Shown here: piece by piece, positions 1 to 13,952 of the stretch
Layout of the letters: the number at the start of each line of letters is the position of its first letter
How positions within the stretch are numbered: position 1 is the stretch's first letter
Assembly: GCA_033782935.1 (NCBI GenBank)
Contig: JAWQEG010000477.1
Span: 1,922,001 to 1,986,000 of the forward strand
DNA length: 64,000 nucleotides
Direction of reading: 5' to 3'
Origin: Petrolisthes cinctipes
Lineage: Eukaryota; Arthropoda; Malacostraca; Decapoda; Porcellanidae
Made by a program: the position numbers and the translations under genes
The notes under the pieces: model-generated
What the model saw: only the letters and a program-made list of their open reading frames with translations
Database searches by the model: none
What the model was told of the DNA's origin: nothing

Positions 1-1208
1 TCAAATTCTGGCCCTAACCACCCGAAAATTCGATATTTTGGGGGTCCCAGAAGCGATCTGTACATGCCTACTCCGTGTTAGAGTATTTTCAAAATTCAGG
101 CCCAAAACATGCTGAAAATCGATATTTTTGGTGCCCAAAGTCAATATGTGCATGTATCTTCTGTACCCGTTTATATCTCAAATTAAGGCTCAAAACACCC
201 GAAAATTCAATATTTTGGGGTTCCAGAAGCAATCTGTACATGCCTACTCAGTGCTAGAATATTTTCAAAATATAGGTTAAAAACATGCTAAAAATCGATC
301 TTTTAGGTGCCAAAAAGTCGATATCTCAAATTCAGTCCCAAAACACCCGAAAATTCGATATTTAGGGGTCCCAGAAGCGATCTGTACATGCCTACTCCAT
401 GTTAGAGTATTTTCAAAATACATGCTCAAAACATACTGAAAATCGATCTTTTAGGTGCCAAAAGTCGATATGTGCATGCATCTTCAGTACCCGTTTATAT
501 CTCAAATTCAGGCTTAAAACACCCGAAAATTCAATATTTTGGGGTCCCAGAAGCAATCTGTACATGCCTACACAGTGCTAGAATATTTTCAAAATATAGG
601 CTAAAAACATGCTGAAAATCGACATTTTAGGTGCCAAAAAATCGATATCTCAAATTCAGTCCCAAAACACCCGAAAATTCGATATTGAGAGGTCCCAGAA
701 GGTATCTGTACATGCCTACTCCGTGTTAGAGTATTTTCAAAATACAGGCCAAAAACATACTGAAAATCGATCTTTTAGGTGCCCAAAAGTCGATATGTGC
801 ATGCATCTTCTGTACCCGTTTATATCTCAAATTCTGGCCCTAAACACCCGAAAATTCGATATTTTGGGGTCCCAGAAGCGATCTGTACATGCCTACTCCG
901 TGTTAGAGTATTTTCAAAATTCAGGCCCAAAACATGCTGAAAATCGATATTTTAGATGCCCAAAGTCAATATCTGCATGTATCTTCTGTACCCGTTTATA
1001 TCTCAAATTCAGGCTCAAAACACCCGAAAATTCAATATTTTGGGGTCCCAGAAGCAATCTGTACATGCCTACACAGTGCTAGAATATTTTCAAAATATAG
1101 GCTAAAAACATGCTAAAAATCGACATTTTAGGTGCCAAAAAATCGATATCTCAAATTCAGTCCCAAAACACCCGAAAATTCGATATTTAGGGGTCCCAGA
1201 AGCGATCT

Positions 1209-4200
1209 GTACATGCCTACTCCGTGCTAGAGTATTTTCAGAATACATGCTCAAAACATACTGAAAATCGATCTTTTAGGTGCACAAAAGTCGATATGTG
1301 CATGCATCTTCAGTACCCGTTTATATCTCAAATTCAGGTTCAAAACACCCGAAAATTCAATATTTTGGGGTCCCAGAAGCAATCTGTACATGCCTACTCC
1401 GTGTTAGAGTATTTTCAAAATACAGGCCCAAAACATGCTGAAAATCGATATTTTAGATGCCCAAAGTCAATATGTGCATGTATCTTCTGTACCCGTTTAT
1501 ATCTCAAATTCAGGCTCAAAACACCCGAAAATTCAATATTTTGGGGTCCCAGAAGCAATCTGTACATGCCTACACAGTGCTAGAATATTTTCAAAATATA
1601 GGCTAAAAACATGCTAAAAATCGACATTTTAGGTGCCAAAAAGTCGATATCTCAAATTCAGTCCCAAAACACCCGAAAATTCGATATTTAGAGGTCCCAG
1701 AAGGTATCTGTACATGCCTACTCCGTGTTAGAGTATTTTCAAAATACAGGCCAAAAACATACTGAAAATCGATCTTTTAGGTGCCCAAAAGTCGATATAT
1801 GCATGCATCTTCAGTACCCGTTTATATCTCAAATTCAGGCTCAAAACACCCGAAAATTCAATATTTTGGGGTCCCAGAAGCAATCTGTACAGTGCTAGAA
1901 TATTTTCAAAATATAGGCTAAAAACATGCTAAAAATCGATCTTTTAGGTGCCAAAAAGTCGATATCTCAAATTCAGTCCCAAAACACCCGAAAATTCGAT
2001 ATTTAGGGGTCCCAGAAGCGATCTGTACATGCCTACTCCGTGTTAGAGTATTTTCAAAATACATGCTCAAAACATACTGAAAATCGATCTTTTAGGTGCA
2101 CAAAAGTCGATATGTGCATGCATCTTCTGTACCCGTTTATATCTCAAATTCAGGCTCAAAACACCCGAAAATTCAATATTTTGGGGTCCCAGAAGCAATC
2201 TGTACATGCCTACTCAGTGTTAGAGTATTTTCAAAATACAGGCCCAAAACATGCTGAAAATCGATATTTTAGATGCCCAAAGTCAATATGTGCATGTATC
2301 TTCTGTACCCGTTTATATCTCAAATTCAGGCTCAAAACACCCGAAAATTCAATATTTTGGGGTCCCAGAAGCAATCTGTACATGCCTACACAGTGCTAGA
2401 ATATTTTCAAAATATAGGCTAAAAACATGCTAAAAATCGACATTTTAGGTGCCAAAAAATCGATATCTCAAATTCAGTCCCAAAACACCCGAAAATTCGA
2501 TATTTAGAGGTCCCAGAAGGTATCTGTACATGCTTACTCCGTGTTAGAGTATTTTCTAAATACAGGCCAAAAACATACTGAAAATCGATCTTTTAGGTGC
2601 CCAAAAGTCGATATGTGCATGCATCTTCTGTACCCGTTTATATCTCAAATTCTGGCCCTAAACACCCGAAAATTCAATATTTTGGGGTCCCAGAAGCAAT
2701 CTGTACAGTGCTAGAATATATTCAAAATATAGGCTAAAAACATGCTAAAAATCGATCTTTTAGGTGCCAAAAAGTCGATATCTCAAATTCAGTCCCAAAA
2801 CACCCGAAAATTCGATATTTAGGGGTCCCAGAAGCGATTTGTACATGCCTACTCCGTGTTAAAGTATTTTCAAAATACATGCTCAAAACATACTGAAAAT
2901 CGATCTTTTAGGTGCAAAAAAGTCGATATGTGCATGCATCTTCAGTACCCGTTTATATCTCAAATTCAGGCTCAAAACACCCGAAAATTCAATATTTTGG
3001 GGTCCCAGAAGCAATCTGTACATGCCTACTCAGTGTTAGAGTATTTTCAAAATACAGGCCCAAAACATGCTGAAAATCGATATTTTAGATGCCAAAGTCA
3101 ATATGTGCATGTATCTTCTGTACCCGTTTATATCTCAAATTCAGGCTCAAAACACCCGAAAATTCAATATTTTGGGGTCCCAGAAGCAATCTGTACATGC
3201 CTACACAGTGCTAGAATATTTTCAAAATATAGGCTAAAAACATGCTAAAAATCGACATTTTAGGTGCCAAAAAATCGATATCTCAAATTCAGTCCCAAAA
3301 CACCCGAAAATTCGATATTTAGAGGTCCCAGAAGGTATCTGTACATGCCTACTCCGTGTTAGAGTATTTTCAAAATACAGGCCAAAAACATACTGAAAAT
3401 CGATCTTTTAGGTGCCCAAAAGTCGATATGTGCATGCATCTTCAGTACCCGTTTATATCTCAAATTCAGGCTCAAAACACCCGAAAATTCAATTTTTTGT
3501 TGTCCCAGAAGCAATCTGTACATGCCTACTCAGTGTTAGAGTATTTTCAAAATACAGGCCCAAAACATGCTGAAAATCGATATTTTAGATGCCCAAAGTC
3601 AATATGTGCATGTATCTTCTGTACCCGTTTATATCTCAAATTCAGGCTCAAAACACCCGAAAATTCAATATTTTGGGGTCCCAGAAGCAATCTGTACATG
3701 CCTACACAGTGCTAGAATATTTTCAAAATATAGGCTAAAAACATGCTAAAAATCGACATTTTAGGTGCCAAAAAATCGATATCTCAAATTCAGTCCCAAA
3801 ACACCCGAAAATTCGATATTTAGAGGTCCCAGAAGGTATCTGTACATGCTTACTCCGTGTTAGAGTATTTTCTAAATACAGGCCAAAAACATACTGAAAA
3901 TCGATCTTTTAGGTGCCCAAAAGTCGATATGTGCATGCATCTTCTGTACCCGTTTATATCTCAAATTCTGGCCCTAAACACCCGAAAATTCAATATTTTG
4001 GGGTCCCAGAAGCAATCTGTACAGTGCTAGAATATTTTCAAAATATAGGCTAAAAACATGCTAAAAATCGATCTTTTAGGTGCCAAAAAGTCGATATCTC
4101 AAATTCAGTCCCAAAACACCCGAAAATTCGATATTTAGGGGTCCCAGAAGCGATCTGTACATGCCTACTCCGTGTTAAAGTATTTTCAAAATACATGCTC

Positions 4201-4972
4201 AAAACATACTGAAAATCGATCTTTTAGGTGCAAAAAAGTCGATATGTGAATGCATCTTCAGTACCCGTTTATATCTCAAATTCAGGCTCAAAACACCCGA
4301 AAATTCAATATTTTGGGGTCCCAGAAGCAATCTGTACATGCCTACTCAGTGTTAGAGTATTTTCAAAATACAGGCCCAAAACATGCTGAAAATCGATATT
4401 TTAGATGCCCAAAGTCAATATGTGCATGTATCTTCTGTACCCGTTTATATCTCAAATTCAGGCTCAAAACACCCGAAAATTCAATATTTTGGGGTCCCAG
4501 AAGCAATCTGTACATGCCTACACAGTGCTAGAATATTTTCAAAATATAGGCTAAAAACATGCTAAGAATCGACATTTTAGGTGCCAAAAAATCGATATCT
4601 CAAAATCAGTCCCAAAACACCCGAAAATTCGATATTTAGAGGTCCCAGAAGGTATCTGTACATGCCTACTCCGTGTTAGAGTATTTTCAAAATACAGGCC
4701 AAAAACATACTGAAAATCGATCTTTTAGGTGCCCAAAAGTCGATATGTGCATGTATCTTCTGTACCCGTTTATATCTCAAATTCAGGCTCAAAACACCCG
4801 AAAATTCAATATTTTGGGGTCCCAGAAGCAATCTGTACAGTGCTAGAATATTTTCAAAATATAGGCTAAAAACATGCTAAAAATCGATCTTTTAGGTGCC
4901 AAAAGGTCGATATCTCAAATTCAGTCCCAAAACACCCGAAAATTCGATATTTAGGGGTCCCAGAAGCGATCT
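1209..4972 (+). repeat. 5-mer higher-order repeat, 816 bp
   Basis: Phase-marker spacings from 1209 read 177, 176, 148, 177, 138 (sum 816), and the same order repeats from 2025. The 138-bp unit is a short monomer that has also lost about 10 bp (ATGCCTACTC) next to the CTGTAC box, so it reads CTGTACAGTGCTAG, for example near 1887 and 2703. The unit starting at 2841 is an expanded version of 1316 bp: it carries three additional monomers and does not have the 10-bp loss at its fourth position (near 3518). The regular 816-bp unit resumes at 4157. This is the classic signature of a higher-order repeat changed by unequal exchange. Confidence 0.9.
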
Positions 4973-7900
4973 GTACATGCCTACTCCGTGTTAGAGTATT
5001 TTCAAAATACATGCTCAAAACATACTGAAAATCGATCTTTTAGGTGCACAAAAGTCGATATGTGCATGCATCTTCAGTACCCGTTTATATCTCAAATTCA
5101 GGCTCAAAACAGCCGAAAATTCAATATTTTGGGGTCCCAGAAGCAATCTGTACATGCCTACTCAGTGTTAGAGTATTTTCAAAATACAGGCCCAAAACAT
5201 GCTGAAAATCGATATTTTAGATGCCCAAAGTCAATATGTGCATGTATCTTCTGTACCCGTTTATATCTCAAATTCAGGCTCAAAACACCCGAAAATTCGA
5301 TATTTTAGGGTCCCAGAAGCAATCTGTACATTCATACTTAGTGCTAGAATATTTTCAAAATATAGGCTAAAAACATGCTAAAATCGATATTTTAGGTGCC
5401 AAAAAGTCGATATCTCAAATTAAGACCCAAAACACCCGAAAATTCGATATTTATGGGTCCCAGAAGCGATCTGTACATGCCAACTCCGTGTTAGAGTATT
5501 TTCAAAATACAGGCCAAAAACATACTGAAAATCGATCTTTTAGGTTCCCAAAAGTCGATATGTGCATGCATCTTCTGTACCCGTTTATATCTCAAATTCT
5601 GGCCCTAAACACCCGAAAATTCGATATTTTTGGGTCCTAGAAGCGATCTGTACATGCCTACTCAGTGCTAGAATGTTTTCAAAATATCGGCTCAAAACAT
5701 GCTCAAAATCGATATTTTAGGTGCCCAAAAGTCGATATGTTCATGAATCTTCTGTACTCATTTATATCTCAAATTCAAGCTCAAAACACCCGAAAATTCG
5801 ATATTTAGGGGTCCCAGAAGCGATTTGTACATGCCTACTCAGTATTAGAATATTTTCAAAATATAGGCTCAAAACATGCTAAAAATCGATAATTTAGGTG
5901 CGTAAAGGCGATATCTCAAATTCAGGCCCAAAACACCCGAAAATTCGATATTTAGGGGTCCCAGAAGCGATCTGTACATGCCTACTCAGTGCTAGAATTT
6001 TTTCAAAATATAGGCTCAAAACATGCTCAAAATCGATATTTTTGGTGCCCAAAAGTCGATATGTGCATACATCTTCTGTACTCGTTTATATCTCAAATTC
6101 AGGCTCAAAACACCCAAAAATTCGATATTTAGGGGTCCCAGGAGCAATCTGTACATGCCTACACAGTGCTAGAATATTTTCAAAATATAGGCTAAAAACA
6201 TGCTAAAAATCGACATTTTAGGTGCCAAAAAATCGATATCTCAAAATCAGTCCCAAAACACCCGAAAATTCGATATTTAGAGGTCCCAGAAGGTATCTGT
6301 ACATGCCTACTCCGTGTTAGAGTATTTTCAAAATACAGGCCAAAAACATACTGAAAATCGATCTTTTAGGTGCCCAAAAGTCGATATGTGCATGTATCTT
6401 CTGTACCCGTTTATATCTCAAATTCAGGCTCAAAACACCCGAAAATTCAATATTTTGGGGTCCCAGAAGCAATCTGTACAGTGCTAGAATATTTTCAAAA
6501 TATAGGCTAAAAACATGCTAAAAATCGATCTTTTAGGTGCCAAAAGGTCGATATCTCAAATTCAGTCCCAAAACACCCGAAAATTCGATATTTAGGGGTC
6601 CCAGAAGCGATCTGTACATGCCTACTCCGTGTTAGAGTATTTTCAAAATACATGCTCAAAACATACTGAAAATCGATCTTTTAGGTGCACAAAAGTCGAT
6701 ATGTGCATGCATCTTCAGTACCCGTTTATATCTCAAATTCAGGCTCAAAACACCCGAAAATTCAATATTTTGGGGTCCCAGAAGCAATCTGTACATGCCT
6801 ACTCAGTGTTAGAGTATTTTCAAAATACAGGCCCAAAACATGCTGAAAATCGATATTTTAGATGCCCAAAGTCAATATGTGCATGTATCTTCTGTACCCG
6901 TTTATATCTCAAATTCAGGCTCAAAACACCCGAAAATTCGATATTTTAGGGTCCCAGAAGCAATCTGTACATTCCTACTTAGTGCTAGAATATTTTCAAA
7001 ATATAGGCTAAAAACATGCTAAAATCGATATTTTAGGTGCCAAAAAGTCGATATCTCAAATTAAGACCCAAAACACCCGAAAATTCGATATTTATGGGTC
7101 CCAGAAGCGATCTGTACATGCCAACTCCGTGTTAGAGTATTTTCAAAATACAGGCCAAAAACATAGTGAAAATCGATCTTTTAGGTTCCCAAAAGTCGAT
7201 ATGTGCATGCATCTTCTGTACCCGTTTATATCTCAAATTCTGGCCCTAAACACCCGAAAATTCGATATTTTTGGGTCCTAGAAGCGATCTGTACATGCCT
7301 ACTCAGTGCTAGAATGTTTTCAAAATATCGGCTCAAAACATGCTCAAAATCGATATTTTAGGTGCCCAAAAGTCGATATGTTCATGAATCTTCTGTACTC
7401 ATTTATATCTCAAATTCAAGCTCAAAACACCCGAAAATTCGATATTTAGGGGTCCCAGAAGCGATCTGTACATGCCTACTCAGTATTAGAATATTTTCAA
7501 AATATAGGCTCAAAACATGCTAAAAATCGATAATTTAGGTGCGTAAAGGCGATATCTCAAATTCAGGCCCAAAACACCCGAAAATTCGATATTTAGGGGT
7601 CCCAGAAGCGATCTGTACATGCCTACTCAGTGCTAGAATTTTTTCAAAATATAGGCTCAAAACATGCTCAAAATCGATATTTTTGGTGCCCAAAAGTCGA
7701 TATGTGCATACATCTTCTGTACTCGTTTATATCTCAAATTCAGGCTCAAAACACCCAAAAATTCGATATTTAGGGGTCCCAGGAGCAATCTGTACATGCC
7801 TACACAGTGCTAGAATATTTTCAAAATATAGGCTAAAAACATGCTAAAAATCGACATTTTAGGTGCCAAAAAATCGATATCTCAAAATCAGTCCCAAAAC

Positions 7901-9370
7901 ACCCGAAAATTCGATATTTAGAGGTCCCAGAAGGTATCTGTACATGCCTACTCCGTGTTAGAGTATTTTCAAAATACAGGCCAAAAACATACTGAAAATC
8001 GATCTTTTAGGTGCCCAAAAGTCGATATGTGCATGTATCTTCTGTACCCGTTTATATCTCAAATTCAGGCTCAAAACACCCGAAAATTCAATATTTTGGG
8101 GTCCCAGAAGCAATCTGTACAGTGCTAGAATATTTTCAAAATATAGGCTAAAAACATGCTAAAAATCGATCTTTTAGGTGCCAAAAGGTCGATATCTCAA
8201 ATTCAGTCCCAAAACACCCGAAAATTCGATATTTAGGGGTCCCAGAAGCGATCTGTACATGCCTACTCCGTGTTAGAGTATTTTCAAAATACATGCTCAA
8301 AACATACTGAAAATCGATCTTTTAGGTGCACAAAAGTCGATATGTGCATGCATCTTCAGTACCCGTTTATATCTCAAATTCAGGCTCAAAACACCCGAAA
8401 ATTCAATATTTTGGGGTCCCAGAAGCAATCTGTACATGCCTACTCAGTGTTAGAGTATTTTCAAAATACAGGCCCAAAACATGCTGAAAATCGATATTTT
8501 AGATGCCCAAAGTCAATATGTGCATGTATCTTCTGTACCCGTTTATATCTCAAATTCAGGCTCAAAACACCCGAAAATTCGATATTTTAGGGTCCCAGAA
8601 GCAATCTGTACATTCCTACTTAGTGCTAGAATATTTTCAAAATATAGGCTAAAAACATGCTAAAATCGATATTTTAGGTGCCAAAAAGTCGATATCTCAA
8701 ATTAAGACCCAAAACACCCGAAAATTCGATATTTATGGGTCCCAGAAGCGATCTGTACATGCCAACTCCGTGTTAGAGTATTTTCAAAATACAGGCCAAA
8801 AACATACTGAAAATCGATCTTTTAGGTTCCCAAAAGTCGATATGTGCATGCATCTTCTGTACCCGTTTATATCTCAAATTCTGGCCCTAAACACCCGAAA
8901 ATTCGATATTTTTGGGTCCTAGAAGCGATCTGTACATGCCTACTCAGTGCTAGAATGTTTTCAAAATATCGGCTCAAAACATGCTCAAAATCGATATTTT
9001 AGGTGCCCAAAAGTCGATATGTTCATGAATCTTCTGTACTCATTTATATCTCAAATTCAAGCTCAAAACACCCGAAAATTCGATATTTAGGGGTCCCAGA
9101 AGCGATCTGTACATGCCTACTCAGTATTAGAATATTTTCAAAATATAGGCTCAAAACATGCTAAAAATCGATAATTTAGGTGCGTAAAGGCGATATCTCA
9201 AATTCAGGCCCAAAACACCCGAAAATTCGATATTTAGGGGTCCCAGAAGCGATCTGTACATGCCTACTCAGTGCTAGAATTTTTTCAAAATATAGGCTCA
9301 AAACATGCTCAAAATCGATATTTTTGGTGCCCAAAAGTCGATATGTGCATACATCTTCTGTACTCGTTTA
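4973..9370 (+). repeat. 10-mer higher-order repeat, 1641 bp
   Basis: Spacings from 4973 are 177, 176, 147, 177, 177, 147, 177, 148, 177, 138, summing to 1641 bp. The block repeats at 6614 and 8255 with almost no differences. One example is a single substitution in the AAACATACTG box near 7165. The third copy is partial and stops matching near 9370, where GGAGCAATC of the earlier copies is replaced by GAAGCGATC. The unit contains the 148-177-138 tail of the 816-bp 5-mer, so it looks like a 5-mer expanded by five other monomers (816 + 825). The right boundary is approximate. Confidence 0.88.
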
Positions 9371-12300
9371 TATCTCAAATTCAAGCTCAAAACACCCAAA
9401 AATTCGATATTTAGGGGTCCCAGAAGCGATCTGTACATGCCTACTCAGTGCTAGAATATTTTCAAAATATAGGCTCAAAACATGTTAAAAATCGATATTT
9501 TAGGTGCGTATAGGCGATATCTCAAATTCAGGCCCTAAACACCCGAACATTTGATATTTAGGGTCCCAGAAGCGATCTGTACATGCCTACTCCGTGTTAG
9601 AGTATTTTCAAAATACAGGCCAAAAACATACTGAAAATCGATCTTTTAGGTTCCCAAAAGTTGATATGTGCATGCATCTTCTGTACCCGTTTATATTTAA
9701 ATTCTGGCCCTAAACACCCGAAAATTCGATATTTTGGGGTCCCAGAAGGGATCTGTACATGCCTACTCAGTGCTAGAATGTTTTCAAAATATAGGCTCAA
9801 AACATGCTCAAAATCGATATTTTAGGTGCCCAAAAGTCGATATGTGCATGCATCTTCTGTACTCGTTTATATCTCAAATTCAGGCTCAAAACACCCGAAA
9901 ATTCGATATTTTTGGGTCCCAGAAGCGATCTGTACATGCCTACTCAGTGCTAGAATATTTTCAAAATATAGGCTCAAAACATGCTAAAAATCGATATTTT
10001 AGGTGCATAAAGACGATATCTCAAATTCAGGCCCAAAACACCCGAAAATTCGATATTTTGGGGTCCCAGAAGCGATCTGTACATGCCTACTCCGTGTTAG
10101 AGTGTTTTCAAAATACATGCCCAAAATATGCTGAAAATCGATATTTTAGATGCCCAAAGTCAATATGTGCATGTATCTTCTGTACCCGTTTATATCTCAA
10201 ATTCAGGCTCAAAACACCCGAAAATTCAATATTTTGGGGCCCCAGAAGCAATCTGTACATGCCTACTCAGTGCCAGAATATTTTCAAAATATAGGCTAAA
10301 AACATGCTAAAAATCGATCGTTTAGGTGCCAAAAAGTCGATATCTCAAATTCAGTCCCAAACCACCCGAAAATTCGATATTTAGGGGTCTCAGAAGCGAT
10401 TTGTACATGCCTACTCCGTTTTAGAGTATTTTCAAAATTCAGGCCTTAAACATATTAAAAATCGATCTTTTAGGTGCCCAAAAGTCGATATGTGCATGCA
10501 TCTTCTGTACTCGATTATATCTCAAATTCTGGCCCTAAACACCCGAAAATTCGATATTTTGGGGTCCCAGAAGCGATCTGTACATGCCTACTTCGTGTTG
10601 GAGTATTTTCAAAATTCAGGCCCAAAACATGCTAAAAATCGATATTTTTGGTGCCCAAAGTCAATATGTGCATGCATCTTCAGTACCCGTTTATATCTCA
10701 AATTCAGGCTCAAAACACCCGAAAATTCGATATTTTAGGGCCCCAGAAGCAATCTGTACATGCCTAATCCATGTTAGAGTAGTTTCAAAATACATGCCCA
10801 AAACATGCTGAAAATCGATATTTCAGATGCCCAAAGTCAATATGTGCATGTATCTTCTGTACCCGTTTATATCTCAAATTCAGGCTCAAAACACCCGAAA
10901 ATTCAATGTTTTTGGGTCCCAGAAGCAATCTGTACATGCCTACTCAGTGCTAGAATATTTTCAAAATATAGGCTAAAAACATGCAAAAAATCGATCTTTT
11001 AGGTACCAAAAAGTCGATATCTCAAATTCAGTCCCAAAACACCCGAAAATTCGATATTTAGGGGTCCAAGAAGCGATCTATACATGCCTACTCCGTGTTA
11101 GAGTATTTTCAAAATACAGGCCAAAAACATACTGAAAATCGATGTTTTAGGTGCCCAAAAGTCGATATGTGCATGCATCTTCTGTACCAGTTTATATCTC
11201 AAATTCTGGCCCTAAACACCCGAAAATTCAATATTTTGGGGTCCAAGAAGCAATCTGTACATGCCTACTCAGTGCTAGAATATTTTCAAAATATAGGCTA
11301 AAAACATGCTAAAAATCGATATTTTAGGTGCTAAAAAGTCGATATCTCAAATTAAGGCCCAAAACACCCGAAAATTCGATATTTAGGGATCCGAGAAGCG
11401 ATCTGTACATGCCTACTCCGTGTTAGAGTATTTTCAAAATACAGACCCAAAACATGCTCAAAATCGATGTTTTAGGTGCCAAAAAGTCGATATGTGCAAT
11501 CATCTTCAGTACCCGTTTATATCTCAAATTCAGACTCAAAACACCCGAAACTTTGATTTTTTGGGGTCCCAGAAGCGATCTGTACATGCCTTCTCCGTGT
11601 TAGAGTATTTTCAAAATATAGGCCCAAAACATACTGAAAATCGATCTTTTAGGTGCCCAAAAGTCGATATGTGCATGCATCTTCTGTACACGTTTATATC
11701 TCAAATTCTGGCCCTAAACACCCGAAAATTCGATATTTTGGGTCCCAGAAGCGATCTGTACATGCCTACTCAGTGCTAGAATGTTTTCAAAATATTGGCT
11801 TAAAACATGCTCAAAATCGATATTTTAGGAGCCCAAAAGTCGATATGTGCATGCATCTTCTGTACTCGTTTATATCTCAAATTCAGGCTCAAAACACCCG
11901 AAAATTCGATATTTTGGGGTCCCAGAAGCGATCTGTACATGCCTACTCAGTGCTAGAACATTTTCAAAATATAGGCTCAAAACATGCTAAAAATCGATAT
12001 TTTAGGTGCGTAAAGGCGATATCTCAAATTCAGGCCCAAAACACCCGAAAATTCGATATTTTGGGGTCCCAGAAGCGATCTGTACATGCCTACTCCGTGT
12101 TAGAGTATTTACAAAATACAGGCCCAAAACATGCTCAAAATCGATGTTTTAGGTGCCCAAAAGTCGATATGAGCATGCATCTTCAGTACCCGTTTATATC
12201 TCAAATTCAGGCCCTAAACACCCGAAAATTCGATATTTTGGGGTCCCAGAAGCGATCTGTACATGCCTACTCCGTGTTAGAGTATTTTCAAAATACAGGC

Positions 12301-13952
12301 CAAAAACATGCTGAAAATCGATCTTTTAGGTGCACAAAAGTCGATATGTGTATGCATCTTCAGTACCCGTTTATATCTCAAATTCAGGCTCAAAACACCC
12401 GAAAATTCAATATTTTGGGGTCCCAGTAGCAATCTGTACATGCCTACTCAGTGTTAGAGTATTTTCAGAATACAGGCCCAAAACATGCTGAAAATCGATA
12501 TTTTAGATGCCCAAAGTCAATATGTGCATGTATCATCTGTACCCGTTTATATCTCAAATTCAGGCTCAAAACACCCGAAAATTCAATATTTTGGGGTCCC
12601 AGAAGCAATCTGTACATGCCTAATCAGTGCTAGAATATTTTCAAAATATAGGCTAAAAACATGCTAAAAATCGATCTTTTAGGTGCCAAAAAGTCGATAT
12701 CTCAAATTCAGTCCCAAAACACCCGAAAATTCGATATTTAGGGGTCGCAGAAGGGATCTGTACATGCCTACTCCGTGTTAGAGTATTTTCAAAATACAGT
12801 CCAAAAACATACCGAAAATCGATCTCTTAGGTGCCGAAAAGTCGATATGTGCATGCATCTTCTGCACCCGTTTATATCTCAAATTCTGGCACTAAACACC
12901 CGAAAATTCGATATTTTTGGGTCCCAGAAGCGATCTGTACATGCCTACTCAGTGCTAGAATGTTTTCAAAATATAGGCTCAAAACATGCTCAAAATTGAT
13001 ATTTTAGGTGCCAAAAAGTCGATATGTGCATGCATCATCTGTACTCGTTTATATCTCAAATTCAAGCTCAAAACACCCGAAAATTCGATATTTTGGGGTC
13101 CCAGAAGCGATCTGTACATGCCTACTCAGTGCTAGAATATTTTCAAAATATATGCTAAAAACATGCTAAAAATCGATATTTTAGGTGCCAAAAAGTCGAT
13201 ATCTCAAATTCAGTCCCAAAACTACCGAAACTTTGATATTTAGGGGCCCCAGAAGCGATCTGTACATGCCTACTCCGTGTTAGAGTATTTTCAAAATTCA
13301 GGCCCAAAACATGCTGAAAATCGATATTTTTGGTGCCCAAAGTCAATATGTGTATGCATCTTGTATACTCGTTTATATCTCAAATTCAGGCTGAAAACAC
13401 CCGAAAAATCGATATTTTGGGGTCCAAGAAGCGATCTGTACATGCCTACTTCGTGTTAGAGTATTTTCAAAATTCAGGCCCAAAACATGCTAAAAATCGA
13501 TATTTTTGGTGCCCAAAGTCAATATGTGTATGCATCTTCTATACTCGTTTATATCTCAAATTCAGGCTCAAAACACCCGAAAATTCGATATTTTGGGGTC
13601 CCAGAAGCGATCTGTACATGCCTACTCAGTGCTAGAATATTTTCAAAATATAGGCTCAAAACATGCTAAAAATCGATATTTTAGGTGCCAAAAGTCGATA
13701 TCTCAAATTAAGGCCCAAAACACCCGAAAATTCTATATTTTGGGGTCCCAGAAGCGATCTGTACATGCCTACTCAGTGCTAGAATATTTTCAAATTATAG
13801 GCTCAAAACATGATAAAAATCGATATTTTAGGTGCGTAATTGCGATATCTCAAATTCTGGCCCAAAACACTCGAATATTCGATATTTTGGGGTCCCAGAA
13901 GCGATCTGTACATGCCTACTCCGTGTTAGAGTATTTTCAAAATACAGGCCTA
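9371..13952 (+). repeat. Heterogeneous satellite segment
   Basis: The same monomer family continues, with no simple higher-order period that I could establish by eye. A block at about 9540-10010 is nearly identical to one at about 18885-19355 (offset 9344) and to its duplicate near 30770. Its marker is a shortened TTTATATTTAAATTCTGG segment in place of TATATCTCAAATTCTGG. A block around 13100-13400 closely resembles one around 37665-37965. These dispersed matches suggest shuffling of array segments by recombination. No gene is present. Confidence 0.8.

Noticed and set aside
4973..9370. Same HOR as the right array because both have a 1641-bp period
   Set aside because: The order of monomer lengths differs (177-176-147-177-177-147-177-148-177-138 versus 169-177-146-177-176-177-147-148-147-177) and the diagnostic variants are different. 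The equal sum is a coincidence.
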